Numbered from the stretch's first letter, positions 17,570 through 28,200 are shown. The stretch: 64,000 bases of DNA from Lentzea terrae (GCF_003265345.1 NZ_QFWW01000037.1:241579-305578); one strand, 5' to 3'. The notes: a model not told the origin generated them from the letters alone. Numbers and translations: made by a program.

Positions 17570-18228
17570 CTCTCTGCCTCCGGTTCGCTGTCGAGACCGT
17601 GCTCGATGGCATAACGCGCCAGCTCCACCCGGTTGTGCAGTTGCAATTTCCGCAAAGTCGACTGGACGTGGTTCTCGACCGTGCGGTGGGAGATCACCAG
17701 GCGGTTGGCGATCTGGCGTGCGGTGAGGCCCTTGGCCACCAGCCGGAGCACCTCGGTCTCCCGTTCGGTGAGCTCCGGCTTGTCCTTGGAGTCGTCCGGC
17801 GCGGCGGCCATGCGCCGGTACTCGCCCAGCACCAGGCCCGCGAGGCCGGCAGTGAACACGGCGTCGCCGGCCGCGGTCCGCGACACGGCTTCGACCAGCT
17901 CGTCCGCGGACGCCGACTTCACCAGGTAGCCCGACGCGCCCGCCTTCACGGCCTGCAGCACGTCGTCGTGCTCGCCGGAGGCCGACAGCACCAGCACGCG
18001 CGTCTCCGGCAGCTCGCCGGTGATCATCAGGGTGGCGTCGACACCGGACAGCTCGCCCAGGTTGAGGTCCATCAGCACCACGTTCGGCCGCACCGCCTTC
18101 GCGATGCGCACGGCCGACGCGGCGTCGCCGGCGGTCGCCACGATCTCGAAGCCGCGCTCCGCCAGGTCGCGTGCCACGCCTTCGCGCCACATCGGGTGGT
18201 CGTCCACGACCATCACCGAGACCGTCAT
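17566..18228 (-). CDS. LuxR-type (NarL family) response regulator
   Basis: A 220-residue two-component regulator. Receiver domain at the N-terminus (VMVVDDHPMWREG with the acidic pair, phospho-Asp in VVLMDLNLGELSG, Lys in GYLVKSAS) and LuxR helix-turn-helix at the C-terminus (LTERETEVLRLVAKGLTARQ, HRTVENHVQSTLRKLQL). ATG 18228 is used because it overlaps the kinase stop and gives a standard receiver start. Middle gene of the kinase-regulator-LiaF-like operon. Confidence 0.95.
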   Translation of the reverse strand: MTVSVMVVDDHPMWREGVARDLAERGFEIVATAGDAASAVRIAKAVRPNVVLMDLNLGELSGVDATLMITGELPETRVLVLSASGEHDDVLQAVKAGASGYLVKSASADELVEAVSRTAAGDAVFTAGLAGLVLGEYRRMAAAPDDSKDKPELTERETEVLRLVAKGLTARQIANRLVISHRTVENHVQSTLRKLQLHNRVELARYAIEHGLDSEPEAER

Positions 18229-19382
18229 CTTGCCGCCCCCTTCCTGAACACCCGAACCTCCCATTCCGTGCCCTCCCCCGGCCCGGTCTGGAGCTCCAGC
18301 GTGCCGCCCAGCGATTCCACCCGGCCTTTGATCGACTTCTCGATGCCCATCCTGCCCTCTCGGGCGGCGGACGCGATCCGGCCTTCCGGGATGCCTGGAC
18401 CATCGTCCCTGACGCTCAGCACGATTTCCTCCCCGAGGTCTTCGAGGAGCACCCAGGCCCGCGCGTCCTCACCGGCGTGCTTGTCCACGTTGGACAGTGC
18501 TTCGCGGACCAACGAGTGGAGCTCGACGGCCGTGCCCGCCGTGAGCATGACCTGGGTGGCCGGAGTCGACACCTGGATCCGCGGCGTGGCCAGTAACTGC
18601 AGGCCCGGCCGCAGGTCGATCTCTCCGTCCACAGTGGAGTCGGGCGCGGCGGCCACCAGGTTCCGCAGGGCGACCTCCTGCTCGCCGGCGAGCATGGCCA
18701 GTTCCGCTGCCTCGCCACCGACCTCGAGCCCGCGTTTGCGCACGCGGGCGAGGACCTGCAGGACGCTGTCGTGGATCGAGCGCGCGAGCCGTTCCCGTTC
18801 CGCCGTCGCCGCTTCCGTGCGCTGCGCCTGGGCGAGCAGTACCGCGGAACGCCGTGCCGTCGCCGACGCCATGCCGACGACCATGCCCGCACCGGCCAGC
18901 AGCACCACGTCGCGCAGCAGGTCGAGACCCGGCAGTCCCTTGGACAGGTAGGTGAAGAGGCCGACCGTCAGCCCGCCCGCGAAGCCGGCGAACGACCCGC
19001 CGAGCGCGCCCAGCGCGACCGCGGGAACGCACGCCCAGATCGTGGTGATCAGCGGAACGTTCAGCATCAGCAGCTGGTGGTCGGACATGATCAGCGGCGA
19101 CAGCAACATGAGGCCGCAGGTGAAGGCCAGGTCGACGAGCACCAACGGCCAGCGCCTGCCCCACGTAGTGCTGTAGGCGCGACTCGTGAAGACGGACCAC
19201 AGCGCCATCACCCCGAGCGTGGTCCACGCGAGCCACGGCCGGATGTAACCGGATTGGTTCGCGATCACGTTGGCCGCCGCGAAGAGAAATGTGACTATGC
19301 GTAGCGCGATCACCCCGCGCCACAGCGGCGTGGCCGGGTCGTCGATCACCTTCGTCACACGTTCGGCAGGCAGTTTGGGCAC
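18225..19382 (-). CDS. Membrane sensor histidine kinase (MacS/NarL-type)
   Basis: A 385-residue sensor kinase. The N-terminal half holds about five hydrophobic segments (VIALRIVTFLFAAANVI, AWTTLGVMALWSVF, GLMLLSP, VALGALGGSFAGFAGGL, DVVLLAGAGMVVGM), then the HisKA_3-type phosphoacceptor RLARSIHDSVLQVLARV and an ATPase domain with REALSNVDKHA and VRDDGPGIPEGR. GTG 19382 follows AAGGAG at good spacing. The MacS-like architecture with a NarL regulator and LiaF-like partner suggests envelope or antibiotic stress sensing, by inference. Confidence 0.9.
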   Translation of the reverse strand: MPKLPAERVTKVIDDPATPLWRGVIALRIVTFLFAAANVIANQSGYIRPWLAWTTLGVMALWSVFTSRAYSTTWGRRWPLVLVDLAFTCGLMLLSPLIMSDHQLLMLNVPLITTIWACVPAVALGALGGSFAGFAGGLTVGLFTYLSKGLPGLDLLRDVVLLAGAGMVVGMASATARRSAVLLAQAQRTEAATAERERLARSIHDSVLQVLARVRKRGLEVGGEAAELAMLAGEQEVALRNLVAAAPDSTVDGEIDLRPGLQLLATPRIQVSTPATQVMLTAGTAVELHSLVREALSNVDKHAGEDARAWVLLEDLGEEIVLSVRDDGPGIPEGRIASAAREGRMGIEKSIKGRVESLGGTLELQTGPGEGTEWEVRVFRKGAAR

Positions 19383-19506
19383 GCTGTGCTCCTTTCGGCC
19401 ACCATCCTGCCGCGTGAACGTGCGCTGGCTAACCCCCAGGTGGCCGTCTTCTGCCGAACGGAGGAATGTGCGACGCTCTCCGGGTTCAGGTGGGGAGGGC
19501 ATACAG

Positions 19507-20703
19507 GTGCGCGACTGGCCGGTGTGGACACTGCGGCGGCCCGCGCTCTGCTACTGGCTGTTCATCGACGCGATCGCGCTGGCCACGGTCACTTCGGTGA
19601 TCATCTGCACGCCCACCCCGTCACCCTCCGAGATCGCCAGGTTCGCCGCCATCGCGGGCACCGCCGGCGCGGTGATCATCGGCAGCTCGATCTACAGCCA
19701 CCGCCTGGGCGAGACCGAGCGCAACCCGTGGGCCGCCCACCTCTCCTACCTGACGGCCGGCATCCTCGCCCTGCCGCCGAACCTACTGGTGCTGCTGCTC
19801 TTCGGCCCTGCCCTGCACTGCCTGCTGGCGCAACGCCCGGAGACCTACCGCTGGATGTTCACCCTGAGCGCCACCGCGCTCTCCGTCTTCGCGACCCGCT
19901 ACCTGCTGGGCTGGTCGGACCCGCACGCCAGCCTCCTGATCATGATCCTCGGCGCGACCGTGCTGCTGACCATGCGCGCCGCCCTGATCGCGGTCGGGCT
20001 GAAACTCCGCCGCCCCTCGGCCACCTTCGACGAGAACGTCGGCGAACCCATCGACGTGATCCTCGGCATCGTGGCGGTGTCGATCGGCGGCCTGATGGGC
20101 TGCGTCGCGGAGTCCAACGCAGTGCACGCCCTGATCGCCGGCCCGTCCCTGCTCCTGCTCGAACGCGCGGCCCAGCTCCCGCAGTGGCGCCGCTCTGCCC
20201 AGCGCGACGCCAAGACCGGCCTGGCCAACGCCGTGCACTGGGACAGCCGCGCACGTTACGAGCTCACCAAGGGCTCCGGCCGCACCCGCCCGATGGCCGT
20301 GATGCTGCTCGACCTCGACCACTTCAAGAAGGTCAACGACGAGGTGGGCCACCTGGCCGGTGACGCCGCCCTCGCCGCGATCTCGTTGCTGCTCCGCGCC
20401 ACCGTGCGCCGAGGTGATCTCGTGGGACGGTTCGGCGGCGAGGAGTTCGTCGTGCTGCTGCCAGAAGCCACGCCCGACGAGGCCGAGTCGGTCGCCGAAC
20501 GGGTCCGCAAGGCCGTGGCCGCGTTGCGGGTCCCGACGATGGCCACCGACGGGAAGCCGCACGAGCTGCGCGGGCTGACCGTGTCCATCGGCGTGGCGAC
20601 CACGACGAGGTTCGGCTACGAGCTGCCGGACCTGTTGGTGGCGGCCGACGCAGCGCTGCTGGCGGCGAAGGCGTACGGCCGCAACCTCGTCTCGATGGCC
20701 TAG
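19507..20703 (+). CDS. Membrane diguanylate cyclase (GGDEF)
   Basis: A 398-residue protein with about six N-terminal transmembrane segments (residues ~15-220) and a C-terminal GGDEF domain making cyclic di-GMP from two GTP. The active motif is intact (GRFGGEEFVVLLP), with the metal region LLDLDHFKKVNDEVGHLAGD and an inhibitory I-site RxxD (RRGD) just before it. GTG 19507 follows GGGAGG. In actinomycetes c-di-GMP controls development through BldD. Divergent from the kinase operon. No EAL domain is present, so it is a synthase only. Confidence 0.92.
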   Translation: MRDWPVWTLRRPALCYWLFIDAIALATVTSVIICTPTPSPSEIARFAAIAGTAGAVIIGSSIYSHRLGETERNPWAAHLSYLTAGILALPPNLLVLLLFGPALHCLLAQRPETYRWMFTLSATALSVFATRYLLGWSDPHASLLIMILGATVLLTMRAALIAVGLKLRRPSATFDENVGEPIDVILGIVAVSIGGLMGCVAESNAVHALIAGPSLLLLERAAQLPQWRRSAQRDAKTGLANAVHWDSRARYELTKGSGRTRPMAVMLLDLDHFKKVNDEVGHLAGDAALAAISLLLRATVRRGDLVGRFGGEEFVVLLPEATPDEAESVAERVRKAVAALRVPTMATDGKPHELRGLTVSIGVATTTRFGYELPDLLVAADAALLAAKAYGRNLVSMA

Positions 20704-20727
20704 AGGTCCTAGAGGTCCTAGAGGTCC
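20701..20727. repeat. Three tandem copies of a 9-bp repeat
   Basis: TAGAGGTCC is repeated three times head to tail at 20701-20727. The first TAG is the stop of the diguanylate cyclase gene, and the CTA at 20718-20720 is the stop of the convergent exporter gene. The repeats therefore separate the two genes and supply both stops. Confidence 0.95.
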
Positions 20728-21869
20728 TTGACCCGCTCGCCCTTGTCGTCCTTCGGTGCCGTGTCCTGCGGATCCAGCACGTCGACCTGCTCCGGGTCCT
20801 CCTCGGCGTCCGAATCGGACACCAGCGACCGGATCCCGGAGTTCAGCACCGCCAGCAACGGCACCGCCAGCAACGCCCCGGCGATCCCGCCCACGACCAG
20901 GCCGCCGGCGATGGCGAGCACCACCGCCAACGGGTGCAGCTTCACCGCCCGTCCCAGCAACAGCGGCTGCAGAACGTGCGACTCCAGCTGCATCACGCCG
21001 ATGAGCACGGCCAACACCACCAGAGCGGCGATCGGTCCGTTGGTCACCAACGCGATCAAGACCGCCACCGCACCGGTGAACACCGCACCGATGATGGGAA
21101 TGAACGCCCCGAGGAACACCAACGCCGACAGCGGCACCACCAGCGGCACGCCGATGATCGCCAGGCCGATGCCCACACCGACGGCGTCCACCACGGCAAC
21201 AGCGGCCGTCGCGCGCACATAAGAAACGAGAGAGCCGAACCCGCGACGTCCGGCAACGTCGACACGGGACCGCACGTCGCCAGGCACCGCACGGATCACG
21301 AATCGCCAGATCCCGTCACCGTCGTGCAAGAAGAAGATCAGCGTGAACAGCGCCAGCAGCAGCCCGGTCAGCGCCTCACCGACGGTCGCGGCGGTCGTCA
21401 GCGCACCGGACGTGATCTCCGCCTGGTTCTCCTTGATCGTCTTCACGATCTCGTTGATGTAGTTCTGCAGCTGCTGGTCCGACAGGTGCGCGGGCCCGTC
21501 CTTCAGCCACTTCTGGATCGTGTCGAGCGACGCCGCCACCTGCGTCTGCAGTTCGGGCAGACCGCGGGAGAACTCGGAGATCACGAACGTCAGCACGCCG
21601 CCGAGCACACCGATGCCGAGGATCATCATCACGGTCGTCGCCACGCCGCGCGGCACCCGCCACTCGACGAGCTTCGCCACGCCGGGCGACAGCAGGGCGG
21701 CGAGCAGCAGCGCGATTGCGACGGGGATCACGATCGACGCGAGGAAGCCCAGCACGTACGCGACCACGTACAACGCGGCCACCACAACGACGAACCGCCA
21801 GCTCAGCGCGGCACTTACCCGCAGCAGCAGTGGAACGCGGCTGCTGATCTCCGACTCCCGTGCGCTCAC
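20718..21869 (-). CDS. AI-2E family (PerM/TqsA-like) membrane transporter
   Basis: A 383-residue membrane protein of the AI-2E transporter family. About eight transmembrane segments: FVVVVAALYVVAYVLGFLA and SIVIPVAIALLLAALLSPGV near the N-terminus, the central soluble stretch, then VVDAVGVGIGLAIIGVPLVVP, LSALVFLGAFIPIIGAVFTG and GGLVVGGIAGALLAVPLLAV. The FIPIIG motif is typical. Members export signals, ions or metabolites; the substrate cannot be assigned. GTG 21869 (MSARESEISS) is preferred; the frame is open to 21902. Confidence 0.88.
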   Translation of the reverse strand: MSARESEISSRVPLLLRVSAALSWRFVVVVAALYVVAYVLGFLASIVIPVAIALLLAALLSPGVAKLVEWRVPRGVATTVMMILGIGVLGGVLTFVISEFSRGLPELQTQVAASLDTIQKWLKDGPAHLSDQQLQNYINEIVKTIKENQAEITSGALTTAATVGEALTGLLLALFTLIFFLHDGDGIWRFVIRAVPGDVRSRVDVAGRRGFGSLVSYVRATAAVAVVDAVGVGIGLAIIGVPLVVPLSALVFLGAFIPIIGAVFTGAVAVLIALVTNGPIAALVVLAVLIGVMQLESHVLQPLLLGRAVKLHPLAVVLAIAGGLVVGGIAGALLAVPLLAVLNSGIRSLVSDSDAEEDPEQVDVLDPQDTAPKDDKGERVKDL

Positions 21870-21947
21870 GTGCCTCACGTTAACCGTTCGAACGCTCGCC
21901 AAGCCGGAACCTCATTAGGGATGATCCGTTCGTCAGGGGAGGACGAT

Positions 21948-24125
21948 TTGATCAAGCCGGAAGACTTGACCGAGGTCGAACGCCAGGTCGCCGGGGCCTA
22001 CGCGGGCGGCACCGAGATCGACCTGACCGGTCAGAGCGTCCGCGGTGAGGTGCTCACCGGGTTGCTGACCGGCATGTACCGCGTGCCGCGCAAGGGATTG
22101 CCCGCGCTGCGGCTGCGAAACGCACGGGTCACCGGCAAGTTCGAGCTCGAAGGCACCCGCGTCACGCGCGTCATCGACCTCACCCACTGCGCCTTCGAGG
22201 AACCGCTCGACCTCCGCATGGCCCGGCTGATCGGCCTGCGGCTGCGCGGCACCCGCGTGCCCGGCATCCAGGGTCGCAACCTCCGCGTCTTCAGCGACCT
22301 CGTCCTGGAGGCGGGCTTCACCTGCACCGGCACGGTCGACCTCACCGACGCCGCGGTCGACGGCACGTTGCGACTCGCCGGCGCCGTGCTCAGGTCCGAC
22401 ACGGACCACGCGTTGCTCGGCGCGCGGCTGCGGGTCAGCGGATCCGTGCAGGCCATCGCGTTGCGCGCCAACGGCGAGGTGCGGCTGCGGGGCGCGGCGA
22501 TCGGCGGCAGCGTCCACCTCGGCGGCGCGCGGCTGATCAACACCGGCCGGGACGCGCTGGAGGCGTCCGGCATCGTGGTCGCGGGCAACGTCTTCTGCAA
22601 CGCCGAGGGCGGCCGGTTCACCGCGGACGGCCGGGTGCTGCTCGACGGCGCGCGCGTCGGCGGGAACCTCGAGTTCACCGGCGCCCGCCTGCACTCCACC
22701 CACCAGATCGACAACCAGGTGCTGGTCCTGCCGCACGGGTCGGCCGACGAGGCGGCGACGCTGGTGGCCGACCGCATCCGGGTCGAGGGCAACCTCGAGC
22801 TCGACGACGGCTTCACCAGCACCGGCACGGTCCGGCTGCCCAACGCGAGCATCGGCGGGTACCTCCGGCTCTCGGGCGCGGTCATCGGGCCGCGCGACGT
22901 CGCGGAGGAGCTCGCCGGCGACGTCACGAACCGCATCCCGGTCGCACTGCACGCGGACGGCATGCAGGTCCGCGGCGACGTCGAGGCGCGCAGCGCGGTC
23001 AACGGCGCGGGCATCCGGTCGCTGCCGTTGCAGACCTACGGCCAGGTGCGGCTGTCGAACGCGCACATCATGGGCAGCGCCAGCATGTCCGGGGTGTCGC
23101 TGCACGGGCCCGGCATCGACGTCCTGTTCGCCGACCGCCTCGAGATCGGCGGCACGCTGTTCCTGCGCGACCTCAAGGCCAAGGGCTCGGTCCGCCTGCA
23201 GAACGCGAACATCGGCTCCACCCTCGACATGTCCGGCGCCGAGCTGACGTTGCCGAGGCTCCGCGCGAACGGCACGCAGAAGCCGTCACTGGACGCCCGC
23301 GCCATCACGATCGGCAAGGACCTCCTGTGCAGCCGCGGGTTCACCGCGGTCGGCGGCGTGCGGATCCGGCTGGGCGAGGTCGGCAAGATGGCGACCTTCA
23401 GCGACTCGCACCTCGGCTCGACCGCAGCGGACATCGCGCTCAACGCCTACGGCCTCACCGTCCACCAGTTCCGCCTGCACATCCCCGCCGGCCAGCAGCC
23501 CAAGGGCAAGATCGTGCTGAGCAGGCTCAAGGCGGTCTCGGTGACCGACGGGCCGGGGCTGTGGGACGCCGAGGGCGGCGTCGCCGTGGACGACTTCGAG
23601 TTCGCCGGCATCACCGCTGATCCCGACGTGCCGGTCGAGACCAGGTTGAAGTGGCTGCTGAAGGTGCAGCCGGACTTCGCGCCGGGACCGTACGAGCAGC
23701 TCGCCGCCGTCTACCAGCAGGGCGGCGAGGAGGAACTCGCGCAGAAGGTCCAGCTCGAGAAACAACGGCGGCGCTACTCCGAGCTCGGTCGCGCCGGCCG
23801 GGTCTGGGGCGCGGTGCAGCGGTGGACGGTCGGCTACGGCTACCGACCGTGGCTCGCGATCTGCTGGCTCGGCGTGTTCTGGCTGGGCGGCGCGCTCTGG
23901 TTCAACTGGCACCCGATGGTCAAGCTCAACAAGGACGAGGACCCGGTGTGGAACGCCTGGCTGCTCTCGCTCGACCTGTTGCTGCCCATCATCGACTTCG
24001 GCCACGACGGGAAGTGGCAGTTCACGGGCGCGTCGCAGTGGATTTCCGGGACGCTCGTCGCCGTGGGCTGGGTGTTGGCGTCGACCGCGGCGGCTGGTGC
24101 GGCTCGCGTGCTGAAACGGGTTTGA
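21948..24125 (+). CDS. Large beta-helix-like protein with C-terminal membrane anchor
   Basis: A ~725-residue protein resembling the poorly described membrane-associated oxidoreductase family of actinomycetes. Residues ~30-560 are a long series of short strand repeats (LRLRNARVTGKFELEGTRV, VDLTDAAVDGTLRLAGAVL, VRLRGAAIGGSVHLGGARL, VRLPNASIGGYLRLSGAVI) of roughly 20-25 residues per turn, suggesting a pentapeptide- or bactofilin-like beta-helix. The last ~150 residues hold a linker and two to three hydrophobic segments (WLAICWLGVFWLGGALWF, LVAVGWVLASTAAAGA). TTG 21948 follows GGGGAGGA; ATG 21921 is the alternative. No redox motif was found, so the family name should not be read as function. Confidence 0.75.
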   Translation: MIKPEDLTEVERQVAGAYAGGTEIDLTGQSVRGEVLTGLLTGMYRVPRKGLPALRLRNARVTGKFELEGTRVTRVIDLTHCAFEEPLDLRMARLIGLRLRGTRVPGIQGRNLRVFSDLVLEAGFTCTGTVDLTDAAVDGTLRLAGAVLRSDTDHALLGARLRVSGSVQAIALRANGEVRLRGAAIGGSVHLGGARLINTGRDALEASGIVVAGNVFCNAEGGRFTADGRVLLDGARVGGNLEFTGARLHSTHQIDNQVLVLPHGSADEAATLVADRIRVEGNLELDDGFTSTGTVRLPNASIGGYLRLSGAVIGPRDVAEELAGDVTNRIPVALHADGMQVRGDVEARSAVNGAGIRSLPLQTYGQVRLSNAHIMGSASMSGVSLHGPGIDVLFADRLEIGGTLFLRDLKAKGSVRLQNANIGSTLDMSGAELTLPRLRANGTQKPSLDARAITIGKDLLCSRGFTAVGGVRIRLGEVGKMATFSDSHLGSTAADIALNAYGLTVHQFRLHIPAGQQPKGKIVLSRLKAVSVTDGPGLWDAEGGVAVDDFEFAGITADPDVPVETRLKWLLKVQPDFAPGPYEQLAAVYQQGGEEELAQKVQLEKQRRRYSELGRAGRVWGAVQRWTVGYGYRPWLAICWLGVFWLGGALWFNWHPMVKLNKDEDPVWNAWLLSLDLLLPIIDFGHDGKWQFTGASQWISGTLVAVGWVLASTAAAGAARVLKRV

Positions 24126-24244
24126 TCTTGGGCCTGGCATTTCACACGATGTAGTTAACCGAGCGCTCTGAGCGTGCATTCGGGGCACCGGGACTGGCAG
24201 AGTCCCCGGCGTCGACTTGATCACCTTGATCGTCGGCGAATCCC

Positions 24245-25030
24245 TTGAGTGCCACCGAAGTAGCGAGGTTTCCTGCGTTGTTCTCCGCCGATCAGCGAGC
24301 GAAGACGGGAGCGAACGGCTTCCGCCGGTTCGCCACCCGCGCGCTGCTCGCCGTCGGTGGTGCGATCGCGGGTACGGCCGTCGCTTGGGCGCTCAGCACG
24401 TCTTCGGCGCACGCGACCGAAGACGTGCAGCAGTTCGACGTCGTCACCAAGATCGTCTCTGTGGACGAGAAGCTGCCGGTCGTCGTACCGGCGGCCGCCG
24501 CAGTGCACGAGGTCGACGAAGCGTTGCGCGCCGAGCAGCAGAAGGCTCGCGCCGCTCTGCCGGAGGTGCAGGTTCAGCAGGTGGTCGAGCAGATCACCGA
24601 ACGGATCCTGCCCCAGGTCGGAAGGTTCGGTCAGTCCCAGGCACCCGCCACCGAGCGGTCCGTGGACGTGACCTACCAGGAGATCCCGGCCCTCACCGAG
24701 GCCGCCCAGTCGGCCCCGGTGGCCTCGCAGTTCACCGGCTCGTCCGGTGCATCGTGGACGGACCTGTTGGCGCACAACGACTTCGTTGTGCCCTCCGAGC
24801 AGCGCCCGTCCCTGCCCAGCAACCCGTTCCCGAAGCTGCCCGTCCCGGCCCCCGCGCCGGTGCAGTGCACTTCGTGCTCCGACGGTTCTGGCTCTGCGAA
24901 GGGCAGCGCGATCGCTGCTCTCGCTGCGTCCGGCAACGCTTACGGCACTGCGGTGACGCGCGCTCTCGCGCCGTCCACCGACGAGGTGACCGTGACGCCG
25001 GGCAAGCAGCCCGGTATCAACCCCGACTGA
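24245..25030 (+). CDS. Exported protein of unknown function, neighbour of chaplin-repeat gene
   Basis: A ~261-residue protein with one N-terminal hydrophobic segment (ALLAVGGAIAGTAVAWAL, about 33-50) ending in SSAHATED, which could be a signal-peptidase site. The rest is soluble, rich in Ala, Pro, Gln and Glu, with a CTSC pair near residue 210 and a low-complexity tail. No known domain recognised. The start is uncertain: TTG 24245 has a weak ribosome site, and TTG 24278 is an alternative. It lies 188 bases upstream of the repeat protein gene in the same direction and may be co-expressed with it. Confidence 0.7.
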   Translation: MSATEVARFPALFSADQRAKTGANGFRRFATRALLAVGGAIAGTAVAWALSTSSAHATEDVQQFDVVTKIVSVDEKLPVVVPAAAAVHEVDEALRAEQQKARAALPEVQVQQVVEQITERILPQVGRFGQSQAPATERSVDVTYQEIPALTEAAQSAPVASQFTGSSGASWTDLLAHNDFVVPSEQRPSLPSNPFPKLPVPAPAPVQCTSCSDGSGSAKGSAIAALAASGNAYGTAVTRALAPSTDEVTVTPGKQPGINPD

Positions 25031-25218
25031 TTCCAGCGCGCGGTCCGTGACAGCCCTCTCCCCTGGCTGTCCGGAAGTCGACCGTCGCGCTTTTCTTGCG
25101 CTCCTTCCGGTCGATCACCGCGTGCGACTCCCCGGTGATGACGCGCCCTTCCCCAAGCGCGTCCGGCCCCACCCCTAGAGCCCCCGTCGCTTAGACGGGA
25201 CATTTGGAAGGAGACCCA

Positions 25219-28200
25219 ATGCAGACCTGGGCAAAGCGCGGAATCCAGTCCGCGTTTGTCACTGGTGGTTTGCTGATGCTCGGTACGGGCATCGCTTCTG
25301 CCCAGGAGAACGTCAACCCCGACGCAGCGCCGTCGCCTGTTGACGCGGGCGTTTCGGTTCCCGTGCTGGTGGACCAGAACAACCTCGGCACCCCCGTCAA
25401 GAACCTGAACGTTCCCAAGATCGACCGCACGATCAGCACGGACCGCGTCACCAGCGCGGTGCCCGTCCGCACGGCCGCTCCGGTCGCGCACCCGCTGATC
25501 CGGCAGGCCGCCGAGCGCGTGCAGGGCACCGCCGCGCAGGGCCTGTTCCGCGGCAACACGATCCAGGCGCACGTCGACGCGCCGATCAACATCTGCGGCA
25601 ACGCGATCGCGGTCCTCGGCAACAGCGAGGCGGCCGGCGACTGCACGCAGGAAACGCACCGTGACGGCACCATCGTCACCAACGGCGCAGGCCAGGCGCT
25701 CGCCGGCAACGTCGTCGCCGTCAACCACGTGCTGCCGGTCCAGATCACCGGCAACGCGATCGCGGCCGGCGGCAACGCCGCCACGGCGACGGACGCCAAG
25801 CAGGTTTCGACGACCGGCGGCCCCATCACCACCAACGGTGACAAGGGCGCAGCCTCCGGCAACGTCGTGGCCGAGCAGGGCGCGACGCCGGTCCAGCTCA
25901 CCGGCAACGCCGTGGGTGGGGCAGGCATCGCCGAGTCCTCCTCGACCGCCGACACGTTCGCCTCCTCCGCGGGCGACGTCCGGACGAGCGGCAAGAACGG
26001 CTCGCTCACCGGCAACGCCGTGCCGATCCCGCTGGCTCCGCTGTTCGAGGTGAACGGCAACGCCGTCGCCGCCATCGCCAACTCGACCAGCGAGGCGACG
26101 CAGAGCGGCACCGCCCTCGCCGGTGGCAAGACCTACACCAACGGCGACCCCGCCACGCTCGCCGGCAACATCGCCGCGCCCGCGCTCGCCGGCCCGATCA
26201 CGGTCGACGACAACGCGGCCGCAGGTGGTGGCAACGCGACCGCCATCAGCGACACGACCAACGAGTCGACCGCCGGTGGCCAGTACCTGACCAGCGGTTG
26301 GGGCTCCACGGGGTCCGGCAACATCGCCGACGCGCCGATCTCGCTGCCCACCGCAGCTGGTGGCAACGGTGCCGCGGTCATCGGCAACGCGCTGACCGAA
26401 CACAAGAACGACGCGACGTCGACCGCTGGTGGCCCGGGCTTCACCCGCGGCGACAACTCGGTCCTGTCCGGCAACATCGTCGACGCCCCGCCGGCCACGG
26501 CCGTGGACGTGTGCGGCAACGGTGCGGCCGGTGGCGGCCAGGCGGCCGGCACCTGCGAGAACGACGTCAAGTCGAGCACCGCGGGCTACCAGGGCACGAC
26601 CGGCAACGACTCCGTCGTCTCCGGCAACCTGGTGCAGACCCCGGTCGCCGCGCCGATGGAGGCCTACGGCCTGGCCGGTGCGCTCGGCGGCTCCGCTTCG
26701 GGTTCGGCGGACGAGACCAAGGACGTTCGTTCCAGTGGTCAGCCGAACACGGTCGACGACCACGGCACGGTCTCGAGCAACGTCGTCACCGCGCCCACCG
26801 CGGTTGCCGGGCAGGTCTTCGGCACCACGGCCGGGCTCGTGGGCAACACCAAGTCGGACACGGCCAACGACACGTCGGTCACCGCGGGCCAGGCCCCGAA
26901 GGCCTACGGCAAGAAGAGCTCGGTCTCGGGCAACATCGTCCAGGCTCCGACCTCGACGCCGGCCCAGGTCTTCGGCAACGGCGCCACGCTCGTCGGCAAC
27001 AACTGGTCGTCCGGCGACAACGCCACCGACATGAAGGCGGGCGGCGACGCTCTCACCACCGGTGAGGCGGGCTCGATCGCGGGCAACGTCGTCTCGGCTC
27101 CGGTCGCGTCCGGCACCCAGGTCATGGGCTGGTCGGTCGGCGGCGGCAGCAACGTCGACGCCGCGTCCACCAACGACCTCGACTCGGTCGCCGGTGGCGA
27201 CGTCGACAGCAACGGTGACAAGGGTTCGCTGTCCGGCAACCTGATCGCCGGCCAGGCCACGCCGTTCGTCGCGGTGCCCGGCAACACCGTCTCGGCTGCG
27301 GGCATCACCAACTCCGACGCGGTCACCGACACGAACATCATCGCCGGTGGCGACAGCACCACCTCCGGCGAGGACTCCTCGGTCTCCGGCAACCTGCTGC
27401 ACGTCCCCGCCAACGCCGCTGCCGGCGTGTACGCGGACGCGGTGGCGGTCGCGGGTCAGGCCAACACGGTCACCGACAAGGTGTCGCACACCCAGGCGGG
27501 TGGCGACATGGAGACCGAGGGCAACGGCCCGCTGGCCGCCCGCGAGATGACCGTCCCGGTCGAGGCGGCTGCCAAGGTCGCGCGCATCCCCGTCGAGGTC
27601 GTCGGCCAGGCGACCACCGCGGGCACGAGCGACGACACGCAGCTCACCGGCGAGGAGCAGGGCACCCTGCGGGCCACCCAGCTCAAGGGCCTCGAGCTGC
27701 CCAAGGGCGTGGACAGCCTGCTGAAGGCCGACGAGGTTCCGGCGTTCCACGGCATCGACAAGCTGCCGGTGAACACCCCGCCGAACCCGGCCGACCTGGC
27801 TGCGATGGCCGGCCAGCTGCCGACCCCGGAGCTGCCCACCGTCGGCCAGCTGCCGACCGTTGACCAGCTGCCGACCGAGCTGCCGGCTCTCGCGCAGGAG
27901 CGCACCGAGCTGCCCGCCGGTCCCGGTGGCGTGGCGAGCGTGACCCCGAACGTCCAGGGCCTGCCCCTGGGCCAGGTGCTCGACGCCGCGAAGGGCCTGC
28001 TCCCCGCGCTGCCGACCGAGCGTTCGCTGCCGACCGTGCCGTCGCTGCCCTTCACCGCGCCGGCCCTGCCGGTTCCGGTGCAGCTGCCGGCTCTGCCGAC
28101 CGAGCGTTCGCTGCCGTCCCTCCCGGCCCTGCCGCTGGTGCCCGCTCTGCCCACCGAGCGTTCGCTGCCCGCGCTGCCGCTGGACGGCCCGGCCTCCATC

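Noticed and set aside
20934..21947. Upstream extension of the beta-helix protein reading frame
   Set aside because: It runs antisense over the AI-2E transporter gene and reads as His/Arg/Gln-rich nonsense.
25552..27540. CRISPR array in the repetitive region
   Set aside because: The repeats are coding, 153 bp long, divergent at DNA level and keep one reading frame.
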